From Limanda limanda (Eukaryota; Chordata; Actinopteri; Pleuronectiformes; Pleuronectidae), in the NCBI RefSeq assembly GCF_963576545.1, contig NW_026870450.1, forward strand, positions 124,001 through 188,000: a stretch of 64,000 nt of DNA. Direction: 5' to 3'. The notes beneath the pieces are model-generated. The model did not search any database. It saw only the letters and a list, made by a program, of their open reading frames with translations, and was not told the DNA's origin. Both the position numbers and the translations under genes were made by a program. Positions 35,645 through 48,863 of this stretch are shown here, piece after piece (position 1 is the stretch's first letter; each line of letters starts with the position of its first letter).

Positions 35645-37731
35645 GAGATATTCTTGAATAACTTTTTTTGTGAAGGTCGGAGAGACTTGGAAAGTGGTTG
35701 CATCTGGACTAATTTGGGTCCTGCGGATCGATTGGTACCATCCCCGAGCTTGTACGACCTTCGGAAGAGGTCGACCGACGAAATTCCCCCAAATCTGAGG
35801 AGATATTCTTGAATAACTTTTTTTGTGAAGGTCGGAGAGACTTGCAAGTAGGCTCTACCCCCACTAAATGGGGTTGCGCGCATCGATCGGTACCATCCTT
35901 GAGCTTCTCCGACTTTCGGAAGGGTTAGGGTTAGGGTTAGGGATGAAAGCACATAGGAGAAAGAGATATTCTTGAATAACTTTTTTTGTGAAGGTCGGAG
36001 AGACTTGCAAGTAGGCTCTACCCCCACTAAATGGGGTAGCGCGCATCGATCGGTACCATCTTTGAGCTTCTCCGACTTTCGGAAGGGTTAGGGTTAGGGT
36101 TAGGGATGAAAGCACATAGGAGAAAGAGATATTCTTGAATAACTTTTTTTGTGAAGGTCGGAGAGACTTGGAAAGTGGTTGCATCTGGACTAATTTGGGT
36201 CCTGCGGATCGATTGGTACCATCCCCGAGCTTGTACGACCTTCGGAAGAGGTCGACCGACGAAATTCCCCCAAATCTGAGGAGATATTCTTGAATAACTT
36301 TTTTTGTGAAGGTCGGAGAGACTTGCAAGTAGGCTCTACCCCCACTAAATGGGGTAGCGCGCATCGATCGGTACCATCCTTGAGCTTTTCCGACTTTCGG
36401 AAGGGTTAGGGTTAGGGTTAGGGATGAAAGCACATAGGAGAAAGAGATATTCTTGAATAACTTTTTTTGTGAAGGTCGGAGAGACTTGCAAGTAGGCTCT
36501 ACCCCCACTAAATGGGGTAGCGCGCATCGATCGGTACCATCCTTGAGCTTCTCCGACTTTCGGAAGGGTTAGGGTTAGGGTTAGGGATGAAAGCACATAG
36601 GAGAAAGAGATATTCTTGAATAACTTTTTTTGTGAAGGTCGGAGAGACTTGCAAGTAGGCTCTACCCCCACTAAATGGGGTACCGCGCATCGATCGGTAC
36701 CATCCTTGAGCTTCTCCGACTTTCGGAAGGGTTAGGGTTAGGGTTAGGGATGAAAGCACATAGGAGAAAGAGATATTCTTGAATAACTTTTTTTGTGAAG
36801 GTCGGAGAGACTTGCAAGTAGGCTCTACCCCCACTAAATGGGGTAGTGCGCATCGATCGGTACCATCCTTGAGCTTCTCCGACTTTCGGAAGGGTTAGGG
36901 TTAGGGTTAGGGATGAAAGCACATAGGAGAAAGAGATATTCTTGAATAACTTTTTTTGTGAAGGTCGGAGAGACTTGGAAAGTGGTTGCATCTGGACTAA
37001 TTTGGGTCCTGCGGATCGATTGGTACCATCCCCGAGCTTGTACGACCTTCGGAAGAGGTCGACCGACGAAATTCCCCCAAATCTGAGGAGATATTCTTGA
37101 ATAACTTTTTTTGTGAAGGTCGGAGAGACTTGCAAGTAGGCTCTACCCCCACTAAATGGGGTAGCGCGCATCGATCGGTACCATCCTTGAGCTTCTCCGA
37201 CTTTCGGAAGGGTTAGGGTTAGGGTTAGGGATGAAAGCACATAGGAGAAAGAGATATTCTTGAATAACTTTTTTTGTGAAGGTCGGAGAGACTTGCAAGT
37301 AGGCTCTACCCCCACTAAATGGGGTAGCGCGCATCGATCGGTACCATCCTTGAGCTTCTCCGACTTTCGGAAGGGTTAGGGTTAGGGTTAGGGATGAAAG
37401 CACATAGGAGAAAGAGATATTCTTGAATAACTTTTTTTGTGAAGGTCGGAGAGACTTGGAAAGTGGTTGCATCTGGACTAATTTGGGTCCTGCGGATCGA
37501 TTGGTACCATCCCCGAGCTTGTACGACCTTAGGAAGAGGTCGACCGACGAAATTCCCCCAAATCTGAGGAGATATTCTTGAATAACTTTTTTTGTGAAGG
37601 TCGGAGAGACTTGCAAGTAGGCTCTACCCCCACTAAATGGGGTAGCGCGCATCGATCGGTACCATCGTTGAGCTTCTCCGACTTTCGGAAGGGTTAGGGT
37701 TAGGGTTAGGGATGAAAGCACATAGGAGAAA
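32757..37731 (+). repeat. Segment VII, copy 1 (31 monomers)
   Basis: Overlaps the end of Segment IV copy 2 and runs on through an A-rich stretch, including four consecutive A1 units at 36281-36932. It corresponds to 58569-63712, about 25.8-26.0 kb downstream. Shared markers are CATCTTTGAGC, GAGCTTTTCCGAC, an altered GGGTAxCGCGC and GGGTAGTGCGC, in that order. Confidence 0.9.
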
Positions 37732-38049
37732 GAGATATTCTTGAATAACTTTTTTTGTGAAGGTCGGAGAGACTTGCAAGTAGGCTCTACCCCCACTAAA
37801 TGGGGTAGCGCGCATCGATCGGTACCATCCTTGAGCTTCTCCGACTTTCGGAAGGGTTAGGGTTAGGGTTAGGGATGAAAGCACATAGGAGAAAGAGATA
37901 TTCTTGAATAACTTTTTTTGTGAAGGTCGGAGAGACTTGAAAAGTGGTTGCATCTGGACTAATTTGGGTCCTGCGGATCGATTGGTACCATCCCCGAGCT
38001 TGTACGACCTTCGGAAGAGGTCGACCGACGAAATTCCCCCAAATCTGAG

Positions 38050-41000
38050 GAGATATTCTTGAATAACTTTTTTTGTGAAGGTCGGAGAGACTTGCAAGTA
38101 GGCTCTACCCCCACTAAATGGGGTTGCGCGCATCGATCGGTACCATCCTTGAGCTTCTCCGACTTTCGGAAGGGTTAGGGTTAGGGATGAAAGCACATAG
38201 GAGAAAGAGATATTCTTGAATAACTTTTTTTGTGAAGGTCGGAGAGACTTGGAAAGTGGTTGCATCTGGACTAATTTGGGTCCTGCGGATCGATTGGTAC
38301 CATCCCCGAGCTTGTACGACCTTCGGAAGAGGTCGACCGACGAAATTCCCCCAAATCTGAGGAGATATTCTTGAATAACTTTTTTTTTGAAGGTCGGAGA
38401 GACTTGCAAGTAGGCTCTACCCCCACTAAATGGGGTTGCGCGCATCGATCGGTACCATCCTTGAGCTTCTCCGACTTTCGGAAGGGTTAGGGTTAGGGTT
38501 AGGGATGAAAGCACATAGGAGAAAGAGATATTCTTGAATAACTTTTTTTGTGAAGGTCGGAGAGACTTGCAAGTAGGCTCTACCCCCACTAAATGGGGTA
38601 GCGCGCATCGATCGGTACCATCCTTGAGCTTCTCCGACTTTCGGAAGGGTTAGGGTTAGGGTTAGGGATGAAAGCACATAGGAGAAAGAGATATTCTTGA
38701 ATAACTTTTTTTGTGAAGGTCGGAGAGACTTGAAAAGTGGTTGCATCTGGACTAATTTGGGTCCTGCAGATCGATTGGTACCATCCCCGAGCTTGTACGA
38801 CCTTCGGAAGAGGTCGACCGACGAAATTCCCCCAAATCTGAGGAGATATTCTTGAATAACTTTTTTTGTGAAGGTCGGAGAGACTTGCAAGTAGGCTCTA
38901 CCCCCACTAAATGGCGTTGCGCGCATCGATCGGTACCATCCTTGAGCTTCTCCGACTTTCGGAAGGGTTAGGGTTAGGGTTAGGGATGAAAGCACATAGG
39001 AGAAAGAGATATTCTTGAATAACTTTTTTTGTGAAGGTCGGAGAGACTTGGAAAGTGGTTGCATCTGGACTAATTTGGGTCCTGCGGATCGATTGGTACC
39101 ATCCCCGAGCTTGTACGACCTTCGGAAGAGGTCGACCGACGAAATTCCCCCAAATCTGAGGAGATATTCTTGAATAACTTTTTTTGTGAAGGTCGGAGAG
39201 ACTTGCAAGTAGGCTCTACCCCCACTAAATGGGGTTGCGCGCATCGATCGGTACCATCCTTGAGCTTCTCCGACTTTCGGAAGGGTTAGGGTTAGGGTTA
39301 GGGATGAAAGCACATAGGAGAAAGAGATATTCTTGAATAACTTTTTTTGTGAAGGTCGGAGAGACTTGGAAAGTGGTTGCATCTGGACTAATTTGGGTCC
39401 TGCGGATCGATTGGTACAATCCCCGAGCTTGTACGACCTTCGGAAGAGGTCGACCGACGAAATTCCCCCAAATCTGAGGAGATATTCTTGAATAACTTTT
39501 TTTGTGAAGGTCGGAGAGACTTGCAAGTAGGCTCTACCCCCACTAAATGGGGTTGCGCGCATCGATCGGTACCATCCTTGAGCTTCTCCGACTTTCGGAA
39601 GGGTTAGGGTTAGGGTTAGGGATGAAAGCACATAGGAGAAAGAGATATTCTTGAATAACTTTTTTTGTGAAGGTCGGAGAGACTTGGAAAGTGGTTACAT
39701 CTGGACTAATTTGGGTCCTGCGGATCGATTGGTACCATCCCCGAGCTTGTACGACCTTCGGAAGAGGTCGACCGACGAAATTCCCCCAAATCTGAGGAGA
39801 TATTCTTGAATAACTTTTTTTGTGAAGGTCGGAGAGACTTGCAAGTAGGCTCTACCCCCACTAAATGGGGTAGCGCGCATCGATCGGTACCATCCTTGAG
39901 CTTCTCCGACTTTCGGAAGGGTTAGGGTTAGGGTTAGGGATGAAAGCACATAGGAGAAAGAGATATTCTTGAATAACTTTTTTTGTGAAGGTCGGAGAGA
40001 CTTGAAAAGTGGTTGCATCTGGACTAATTTGGGTCCTGCGGATCGATTGGTACCATCCCCGAGCTTGTACGACCTTCGGAAGAGGTCGACCGACGAAATT
40101 CCCCCAAATCTGAGGAGATATTCTTGAATAACTTTTTTTGTGAAGGTCGGAGAGACTTGCAAGTAGGCTCTACCCCCACTAAATGGGGTTGCGCGCATCG
40201 ATCGGTACCATCCTTGAGCTTCTCCGACTTTCGGAAGGGTTAGGGTTAGGGTTAGGGATGAAAGCACATAGGAGAAAGAGATATTCTTGAATAACTTTTT
40301 TTGTGAAGGTCGGAGAGACTTGGAAAGTGGTTGCATCTGGACTAATTTGGGTCCTGCGGATCGATTGGTACCATCCCCGAGCTTGTACGACCTTCGGAAG
40401 AGGTCGACCGACGAAATTCCCCCAAATCTGAGGAGATATTCTTGAATAACTTTTTTTTTGAAGGTCGGAGAGACTTGCAAGTAGGCTCTACCCCCACTAA
40501 ATGGGGTTGCGCGCATCGATCGGTACCATCCTTGAGCTTCTCCGACTTTCGGAAGGGTTAGGGTTAGGGATGAAAGCACATAGGAGAAAGAGATATTCTT
40601 GAATAACTTTTTTTGTGAAGGTCGGAGAGACTTGGAAAGTGGTTGCATCTGGACTAATTTGGGTCCTGCGGATCGATTGGTACCATCCCCGAGCTTGTAC
40701 GACCTTCGGAAGAGGTCGACCGACGAAATTCCCCCAAATCTGAGGAGATATTCTTGAATAACTTTTTTTTTGAAGGTCGGAGAGACTTGCAAGTAGGCTC
40801 TACCCCCACTAAATGGGGTTGCGCGCATCGATCGGTACCATCCTTGAGCTTCTCCGACTTTCGGAAGGGTTAGGGTTAGGGTTAGGGATGAAAGCACATA
40901 GGAGAAAGAGATATTCTTGAATAACTTTTTTTGTGAAGGTCGGAGAGACTTGCAAGTAGGCTCTACCCCCACTAAATGGGGTAGCGCGCATCGATCGGTA

Positions 41001-42187
41001 CCATCCTTGAGCTTCTCCGACTTTCGGAAGGGTTAGGGTTAGGGTTAGGGATGAAAGCACATAGGAGAAAGAGATATTCTTGAATAACTTTTTTTGTGAA
41101 GGTCGGAGAGACTTGGAAAGTGGTTGCATCTGGACTAATTTGGGTCCTGCGGATCGATTGGTACCATCCCCGAGCTTGTACGACCTTCGGAAGAGGTCGA
41201 CCGACGAAATTCCCCCAAATCTGAGGAGATATTCTTGAATAACTTTTTTTGTGAAGGTCGGAGAGACTTGCAAGTAGGCTCTACCCCCACTAAATGGGGT
41301 TGCGCGCATCGATCGGTACCATCCTTGAGCTTCTCCGACTTTCGGAAGGGTTAGGGTTAGGGTTAGGGATGAAAGCACATAGGAGAAAGAGATATTCTTG
41401 AATAACTTTTTTTGTGAAGGTCGGAGAGACTTGGAAAGTGGTTGCATCTGGACTAATTTGGGTCCTGCAGATCGATTGGTACCATCCCCGAGCTTGTACG
41501 ACCTTTGGAAGAGGTCGACCGACGAAATTCCCCCAAATCTGAGGAGATATTCTTGAATAACTTTTTTTGTGAAGGTCGGAGAGACTTGCAAGTAGGCTCT
41601 ACCCCCACTAAATGGGGTTGCGCGCATCGATCAGTACCATCTTTGAGCTTCTCCGACTTTCGGAAGGGTTAGGGTTAGGGTTAGGGATGAAAGCACATAG
41701 GAGAAAGAGATATTCTTGAATAACTTTTTTTGTGAAGGTCGGAGAGACTTGCAAGTAGGCTCTACCCCCACTAAATGGGGTAGCGCGCATCGATCGGTAC
41801 CATCCTTGAGCTTCTCCGACTTTCGGAAGGGTTAGGGTTAGGGTTAGGGATGAAAGCACATAGGAGAAAGAGATATTCTTGAATAACTTTTTTTGTGAAG
41901 GTCGGAGAGACTTGGAAAGTGGTTGCATCTGGACTAATTTGGGTCCTGCGGATCGATTGGTACCATCCCCGAGCTTGTACGACCTTCGGAAGAGGTCGAC
42001 CGACGAAATTCCCCCAAATCTGAGGAGATATTCTTGAATAACTTTTTTTTTGAAGGTCGGAGAGACTTGCAAGTAGGCTCTACCCCCACTAAATGGGGTT
42101 GCGCGCATCGATCGGTACCATCCTTGAGCTTCTCCGACTTTCGGAAGGGTTAGGGTTAGGGTTAGGGATGAAAGCACATAGGAGAAA
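38050..42187 (+). repeat. Segment V, copy 1 (26 monomers)
   Basis: Matches 44569-48706 at a constant offset of 6519 bp. Markers are an n=2 A2 at its start, GAAAAG plus CTGCAGATC in one B (38688), GGTACAATCC in a B (39324), GGTTACATC in a B (39642), T9 with n=2 in an A2 (40433), and CAGTACCATCTTT in an A2 (41544). Private change: AATGGCGTTGCG at 38843-39005. Confidence 0.93.
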
Positions 42188-44568
42188 GAGATATTCTTGA
42201 ATAACTTTTTTTGTGAAGGTCGGAGAGACTTGGAAAGTGGTTGCATCTGGACTAATTTGGGTCCTGCGGATCGATTGGTACAATCCCCGAGCTTGTACGA
42301 CCTTCGGAAGAGGTCGACCGACGAAATTCCCCCAAATCTGAGGAGATATTCTTGAATAACTTTTTTTGTGAAGGTTGGAGAGACTTGCAAGTAGGCTCTA
42401 CCCCCACTAAATGGGGTTGCGCGCATCGATCGGTACCATCCTTGAGCTTCTCCGACTTTCGGAAGGGTTAGGGTTAGGGTTAGGGATGAAAGCACATAGG
42501 AGAAAGAGATATTCTTGAATAACTTTTTTTGTGAAGGTCGGAGAGACTTGGAAAGTGGTTACATCTGGACTAATTTGGGTCCTGCGGATCGATTGGTACC
42601 ATCCCCGAGCTTGTACGACCTTCGGAAGAGGTCGACCGACGAAATTCCCCCAAATCTGAGGAGATATTCTTGAATAACTTTTTTTGTGAAGGTCGGAGAG
42701 ACTTGCAAGTAGGCTCTACCCCCACTAAATGGGGTAGCGCGCATCGATCGGTACCATCCTTGAGCTTCTCCGACTTTCGGAAGGGTTAGGGTTAGGGTTA
42801 GGGATGAAAGCACATAGGAGAAAGAGATATTCTTGAATAACTTTTTTTGTGAAGGTCGGAGAGACTTGAAAAGTGGTTGCATCTGGACTAATTTGGGTCC
42901 TGCGGATCGATTGGTACCATCCCCGAGCTTGTACGACCTTCGGAAGAGGTCGACCGACGAAATTCCCCCAAATCTGAGGAGATATTCTTGAATAACTTTT
43001 TTTGTGAAGGTCGGAGAGACTTGCAAGTAGGCTCTACCCCCACTAAATGGGGTTGCGCGCATCGATCGGTACCATCCTTGAGCTTCTCCGACTTTCGGAA
43101 GGGTTAGGGTTAGGGTTAGGGATGAAAGCACATAGGAGAAAGAGATATTCTTGAATAACTTTTTTTGTTAAGGTCGGAGAGACTTGGAAAGTGGTTGCAT
43201 CTGGACTAATTTGGGTCCTGCGGATCGATTGGTACCATCCCCGAGCTTGTACGACCTTCGGAAGAGGTCGACCGACGAAATTCCCCCAAATCTGAGGAGA
43301 TATTCTTGAATAACTTTTTTTTTGAAGGTCGGAGAGACTTGCAAGTAGGCTCTACCCCCACTAAATGGGGTTGCGCGCATCGATCGGTACCATCCTTGAG
43401 CTTCTCCGACTTTCGGAAGGGTTAGGGTTAGGGTTAGGGATGAAAGCACATAGGAGAAAGAGATATTCTTGAATAACTTTTTTTGTGAAGGTCGGAGAGA
43501 CTTGGAAAGTGGTTGCATCTGGACTAATTTGGGTCCTGCGGATCGATTGGTACCATCCCCGAGCTTGTACGACCTTCGGAAGAGGTCGACCGACGAAATT
43601 CCCCCAAATCTGAGGAGATATTCTTGAATAACTTTTTTTGTGAAGGTCGGAGAGACTTGCAAGTAGGCTCTACCCCCACTAAATGGGGTTGCGCGCATCG
43701 ATCGGTACCATCCTTGAGCTTCTCCGACTTTCGGAAGGGTTAGGGTTAGGGTTAGGGATGAAAGCACATAGGAGAAAGAGATATTCTTGAATAACTTTTT
43801 TTGTGAAGGTCGGAGAGACTTGGAAAGTGGTTGCATCTGGACTAATTTGGGTCCTGCGGATCGATTGGTACCATCCCCGAGCTTGTACGACCTTCGGAAG
43901 AGGTCGACCGACGAAATTCCCCCAAATCTGAGGAGATATTCTTGAATAACTTTTTTTGTGAAGGTCGGAGAGACTTGCAAGTAGGCTCTACCCCCACTAA
44001 ATGGGGTAGCGCGCATCGATCGGTACCATCCTTGAGCTTCTCCGACTTTCGGAAGGGTTAGGGTTAGGGTTAGGGATGAAAGCACATAGGAGAAAGAGAT
44101 ATTCTTGAATAACTTTTTTTGTGAAGGTCGGAGAGACTTGAAAAGTGGTTGCATCTGGACTAATTTGGGTCCTGCGGATCGATTGGTACCATCCCCGAGC
44201 TTGTACGACCTTCGGAAGAGGTCGACCGACGAAATTCCCCCAAATCTGAGGAGATATTCTTGAATAACTTTTTTTGTGAAGGTCGGAGAGACTTGCAAGT
44301 AGGCTCTACCCCCACTAAATGGGGTTGCGCGCATCGATCGGTACCATCCTTGAGCTTCTCCGACTTTCGGAAGGGTTAGGGTTAGGGTTAGGGATGAAAG
44401 CACATAGGAGAAAGAGATATTCTTGAATAACTTTTTTTGTGAAGGTCGGAGAGACTTGGAAAGTGGTTGCATCTGGACTAATTTGGGTCCTGCGGATCGA
44501 TTGGTACCATCCCCGAGCTTGTACGACCTTCGGAAGAGGTCGACCGACGAAATTCCCCCAAATCTGAG
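42188..44568 (+). repeat. Linker between the Segment V copies (15 monomers)
   Basis: Strictly alternating B and A. The first units (GGTACAATCC B, then GGTTACATC B, then A1 followed by GAAAAG B) repeat 39324 onward at +2864 bp, so part of Segment V was copied a third time here. Private changes are GAAGGTTGGAG at 42343-42505 and TTGTTAAGG in the B at 43142. Confidence 0.9.
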
Positions 44569-47500
44569 GAGATATTCTTGAATAACTTTTTTTGTGAAGG
44601 TCGGAGAGACTTGCAAGTAGGCTCTACCCCCACTAAATGGGGTTGCGCGCATCGATCGGTACCATCCTTGAGCTTCTCCGACTTTCGGAAGGGTTAGGGT
44701 TAGGGATGAAAGCACATAGGAGAAAGAGATATTCTTGAATAACTTTTTTTGTGAAGGTCGGAGAGACTTGGAAAGTGGTTGCATCTGGACTAATTTGGGT
44801 CCTGCGGATCGATTGGTACCATCCCCGAGCTTGTACGACCTTCGGAAGAGGTCGACCGACGAAATTCCCCCAAATCTGAGGAGATATTCTTGAATAACTT
44901 TTTTTTTGAAGGTCGGAGAGACTTGCAAGTAGGCTCTACCCCCACTAAATGGGGTTGCGCGCATCGATCGGTACCATCCTTGAGCTTCTCCGACTTTCGG
45001 AAGGGTTAGGGTTAGGGTTAGGGATGAAAGCACATAGGAGAAAGAGATATTCTTGAATAACTTTTTTTGTGAAGGTCGGAGAGACTTGCAAGTAGGCTCT
45101 ACCCCCACTAAATGGGGTAGCGCGCATCGATCGGTACCATCCTTGAGCTTCTCCGACTTTCGGAAGGGTTAGGGTTAGGGTTAGGGATGAAAGCACATAG
45201 GAGAAAGAGATATTCTTGAATAACTTTTTTTGTGAAGGTCGGAGAGACTTGAAAAGTGGTTGCATCTGGACTAATTTGGGTCCTGCAGATCGATTGGTAC
45301 CATCCCCGAGCTTGTACGACCTTCGGAAGAGGTCGACCGACGAAATTCCCCCAAATCTGAGGAGATATTCTTGAATAACTTTTTTTGTGAAGGTCGGAGA
45401 GACTTGCAAGTAGGCTATACCCCCACTAAATGGGGTTGCGCGCATCGATCGGTACCATCCTTGAGCTTCTCCGACTTTCGGAAGGGTTAGGGTTAGGGTT
45501 AGGGATGAAACCACATAGGAGAAAGAGATATTCTTGAATAACTTTTTTTGTGAAGGTCGGAGAGACTTGGAAAGTGGTTGCATCTGGACTAATTTGGGTC
45601 CTGCGGATCGATTGGTACCATCCCCGAGCTTGTACGACCTTCGGAAGAGGTCGACCGACGAAATTCCCCCAAATCTGAGGAGATATTCTTGAATAACTTT
45701 TTTTGTGAAGGTCGGAGAGACTTGCAAGTAGGCTCTACCCCCACTAAATGGGGTTGCGCGCATCGATCGGTACCATCCTTGAGCTTCTCCGACTTTCGGA
45801 AGGGTTAGGGTTAGGGTTAGGGATGAAAGCACATAGGAGAAAGAGATATTCTTGAATAACTTTTTTTGTGAAGGTCGGAGAGACTTGGAAAGTGGTTGCA
45901 TCTGGACTAATTTGGGTCCTGCGGATCGATTGGTACAATCCCCGAGCTTGTACGACCTTCGGAAGAGGTCGACCGACGAAATTCCCCCAAATCTGAGGAG
46001 ATATTCTTGAATAACTTTTTTTGTGAAGGTCGGAGAGACTTGCAAGTAGGCTCTACCCCCACTAAATGGGGTTGCGCGCATCGATCGGTACCATCCTTGA
46101 GCTTCTCCGACTTTCGGAAGGGTTAGGGTTAGGGTTAGGGATGAAAGCACATAGGAGAAAGAGATATTCTTGAATAACTTTTTTTGTGAAGGTCGGAGAG
46201 ACTTGGAAAGTGGTTACATCTGGACTAATTTGGGTCCTGCGGATCGATTGGTACCATCCCCGAGCTTGTACGACCTTCGGAAGAGGTCGACCGACGAAAT
46301 TCCCCCAAATCTGAGGAGATATTCTTGAATAACTTTTTTTGTGAAGGTCGGAGAGACTTGCAAGTAGGCTCTACCCCCACTAAATGGGGTAGCGCGCATC
46401 GATCGGTACCATCCTTGAGCTTCTCCGACTTTCGGAAGGGTTAGGGTTAGGGTTAGGGATGAAAGCACATAGGAGAAAGAGATATTCTTGAATAACTTTT
46501 TTTGTGAAGGTCGGAGAGACTTGAAAAGTGGTTGCATCTGGACTAATTTGGGTCCTGCGGATCGATTGGTACCATCCCCGAGCTTGTACGACCTTCGGAA
46601 GAGGTCGACCGACGAAATTCCCCCAAATCTGAGGAGATATTCTTGAATAACTTTTTTTGTGAAGGTCGGAGAGACTTGCAAGTAGGCTCTACCCCCACTA
46701 AATGGGGTTGCGCGCATCGATCGGTACCATCCTTGAGCTTCTCCGACTTTCGGAAGGGTTAGGGTTAGGGTTAGGGATGAAAGCACATAGGAGAAAGAGA
46801 TATTCTTGAATAACTTTTTTTGTGAAGGTCGGAGAGACTTGGAAAGTGGTTGCATCTGGACTAATTTGGGTCCTGCGGATCGATTGGTACCATCCCCGAG
46901 CTTGTACGACCTTCGGAAGAGGTCGACCGACGAAATTCCCCCAAATCTGAGGAGATATTCTTGAATAACTTTTTTTTTGAAGGTCGGAGAGACTTGCAAG
47001 TAGGCTCTACCCCCACTAAATGGGGTTGCGCGCATCGATCGGTACCATCCTTGAGCTTCTCCGACTTTCGGAAGGGTTAGGGTTAGGGATGAAAGCACAT
47101 AGGAGAAAGAGATATTCTTGAATAACTTTTTTTGTGAAGGTCGGAGAGACTTGGAAAGTGGTTGCATCTGGACTAATTTGGGTCCTGCGGATCGATTGGT
47201 ACCATCCCCGAGCTTGTACGACCTTCGGAAGAGGTCGACCGACGAAATTCCCCCAAATCTGAGGAGATATTCTTGAATAACTTTTTTTTTGAAGGTCGGA
47301 GAGACTTGCAAGTAGGCTCTACCCCCACTAAATGGGGTTGCGCGCATCGATCGGTACCATCCTTGAGCTTCTCCGACTTTCGGAAGGGTTAGGGTTAGGG
47401 TTAGGGATGAAAGCACATAGGAGAAAGAGATATTCTTGAATAACTTTTTTTGTGAAGGTCGGAGAGACTTGCAAGTAGGCTCTACCCCCACTAAATGGGG

Positions 47501-48706
47501 TAGCGCGCATCGATCGGTACCATCCTTGAGCTTCTCCGACTTTCGGAAGGGTTAGGGTTAGGGTTAGGGATGAAAGCACATAGGAGAAAGAGATATTCTT
47601 GAATAACTTTTTTTGTGAAGGTCGGAGAGACTTGGAAAGTGGTTGCATCTGGACTAATTTGGGTCCTGCGGATCGATTGGTACCATCCCCGAGCTTGTAC
47701 GACCTTCGGAAGAGGTCGACCGACGAAATTCCCCCAAATCTGAGGAGATATTCTTGAATAACTTTTTTTGTGAAGGTCGGAGAGACTTGCAAGTAGGCTC
47801 TACCCCCACTAAATGGGGTTGCGCGCATCGATCGGTACCATCCTTGAGCTTCTCCGACTTTCGGAAGGGTTAGGGTTAGGGTTAGGGATGAAAGCACATA
47901 GGAGAAAGAGATATTCTTGAATAACTTTTTTTGTGAAGGTCGGAGAGACTTGGAAAGTGGTTGCATCTGGACTAATTTGGGTCCTGCAGATCGATTGGTA
48001 CCATCCCCGAGCTTGTACGACCTTCGGAAGAGGTCGACCGACGAAATTCCCCCAAATCTGAGGAGATATTCTTGAATAACTTTTTTTGTGAAGGTCGGAG
48101 AGACTTGCAAGTAGGCTCTACCCCCACTAAATGGGGTTGCGCGCATCGATCAGTACCATCTTTGAGCTTCTCCGACTTTCGGAAGGGTTAGGGTTAGGGT
48201 TAGGGATGAAAGCACATAGGAGAAAGAGATATTCTTGAATAACTTTTTTTGTGAAGGTCGGAGAGACTTGCAAGTAGGCTCTACCCCCACTAAATGGGGT
48301 AGCGCGCATCGATCGGTACCATCCTTGAGCTTCTCCGACTTTCGGAAGGGTTAGGGTTAGGGTTAGGGATGAAAGCACATAGGAGAAAGAGATATTCTTG
48401 AATAACTTTTTTTGTGAAGGTCGGAGAGACTTGGAAAGTGGTTGCATCTGGACTAATTTGGGTCCTGCGGATCGATTGGTACCATCCCCGAGCTTGTACG
48501 ACCTTCGGAAGAGGTCGACCGACGAAATTCCCCCAAATCTGAGGAGATATTCTTGAATAACTTTTTTTTTGAAGGTCGGAGAGACTTGCAAGTAGGCTCT
48601 ACCCCCACTAAATGGGGTTGCGCGCATCGATCGGTACCATTCTTGAGCTTCTCCGACTTTCGGAAGGGTTAGGGTTAGGGTTAGGGATGAAAGCACATAG
48701 GAGAAA
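44569..48706 (+). repeat. Segment V, copy 2 (26 monomers)
   Basis: Copy of 38050-42187 with identical monomer order and length. Private changes are GGCTATACC and GATGAAACC in the A2 at 45362 and ACCATTCTTG in the A2 at 48544. Equal length over 4138 bp shows that no TTAGGG gain or loss has occurred since duplication. Confidence 0.93.
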
Positions 48707-48863
48707 GAGATATTCTTGAATAACTTTTTTTGTGAAGGTCGGAGAGACTTGCAAGTAGGCTCTACCCCCACTAAATGGGGTAGCGCGCATCGATCGGTAC
48801 CATCCTTGAGCTTCTCCGACTTTCGGAAGGGTTAGGGTTAGGGATGAAAGCACATAGGAGAAA

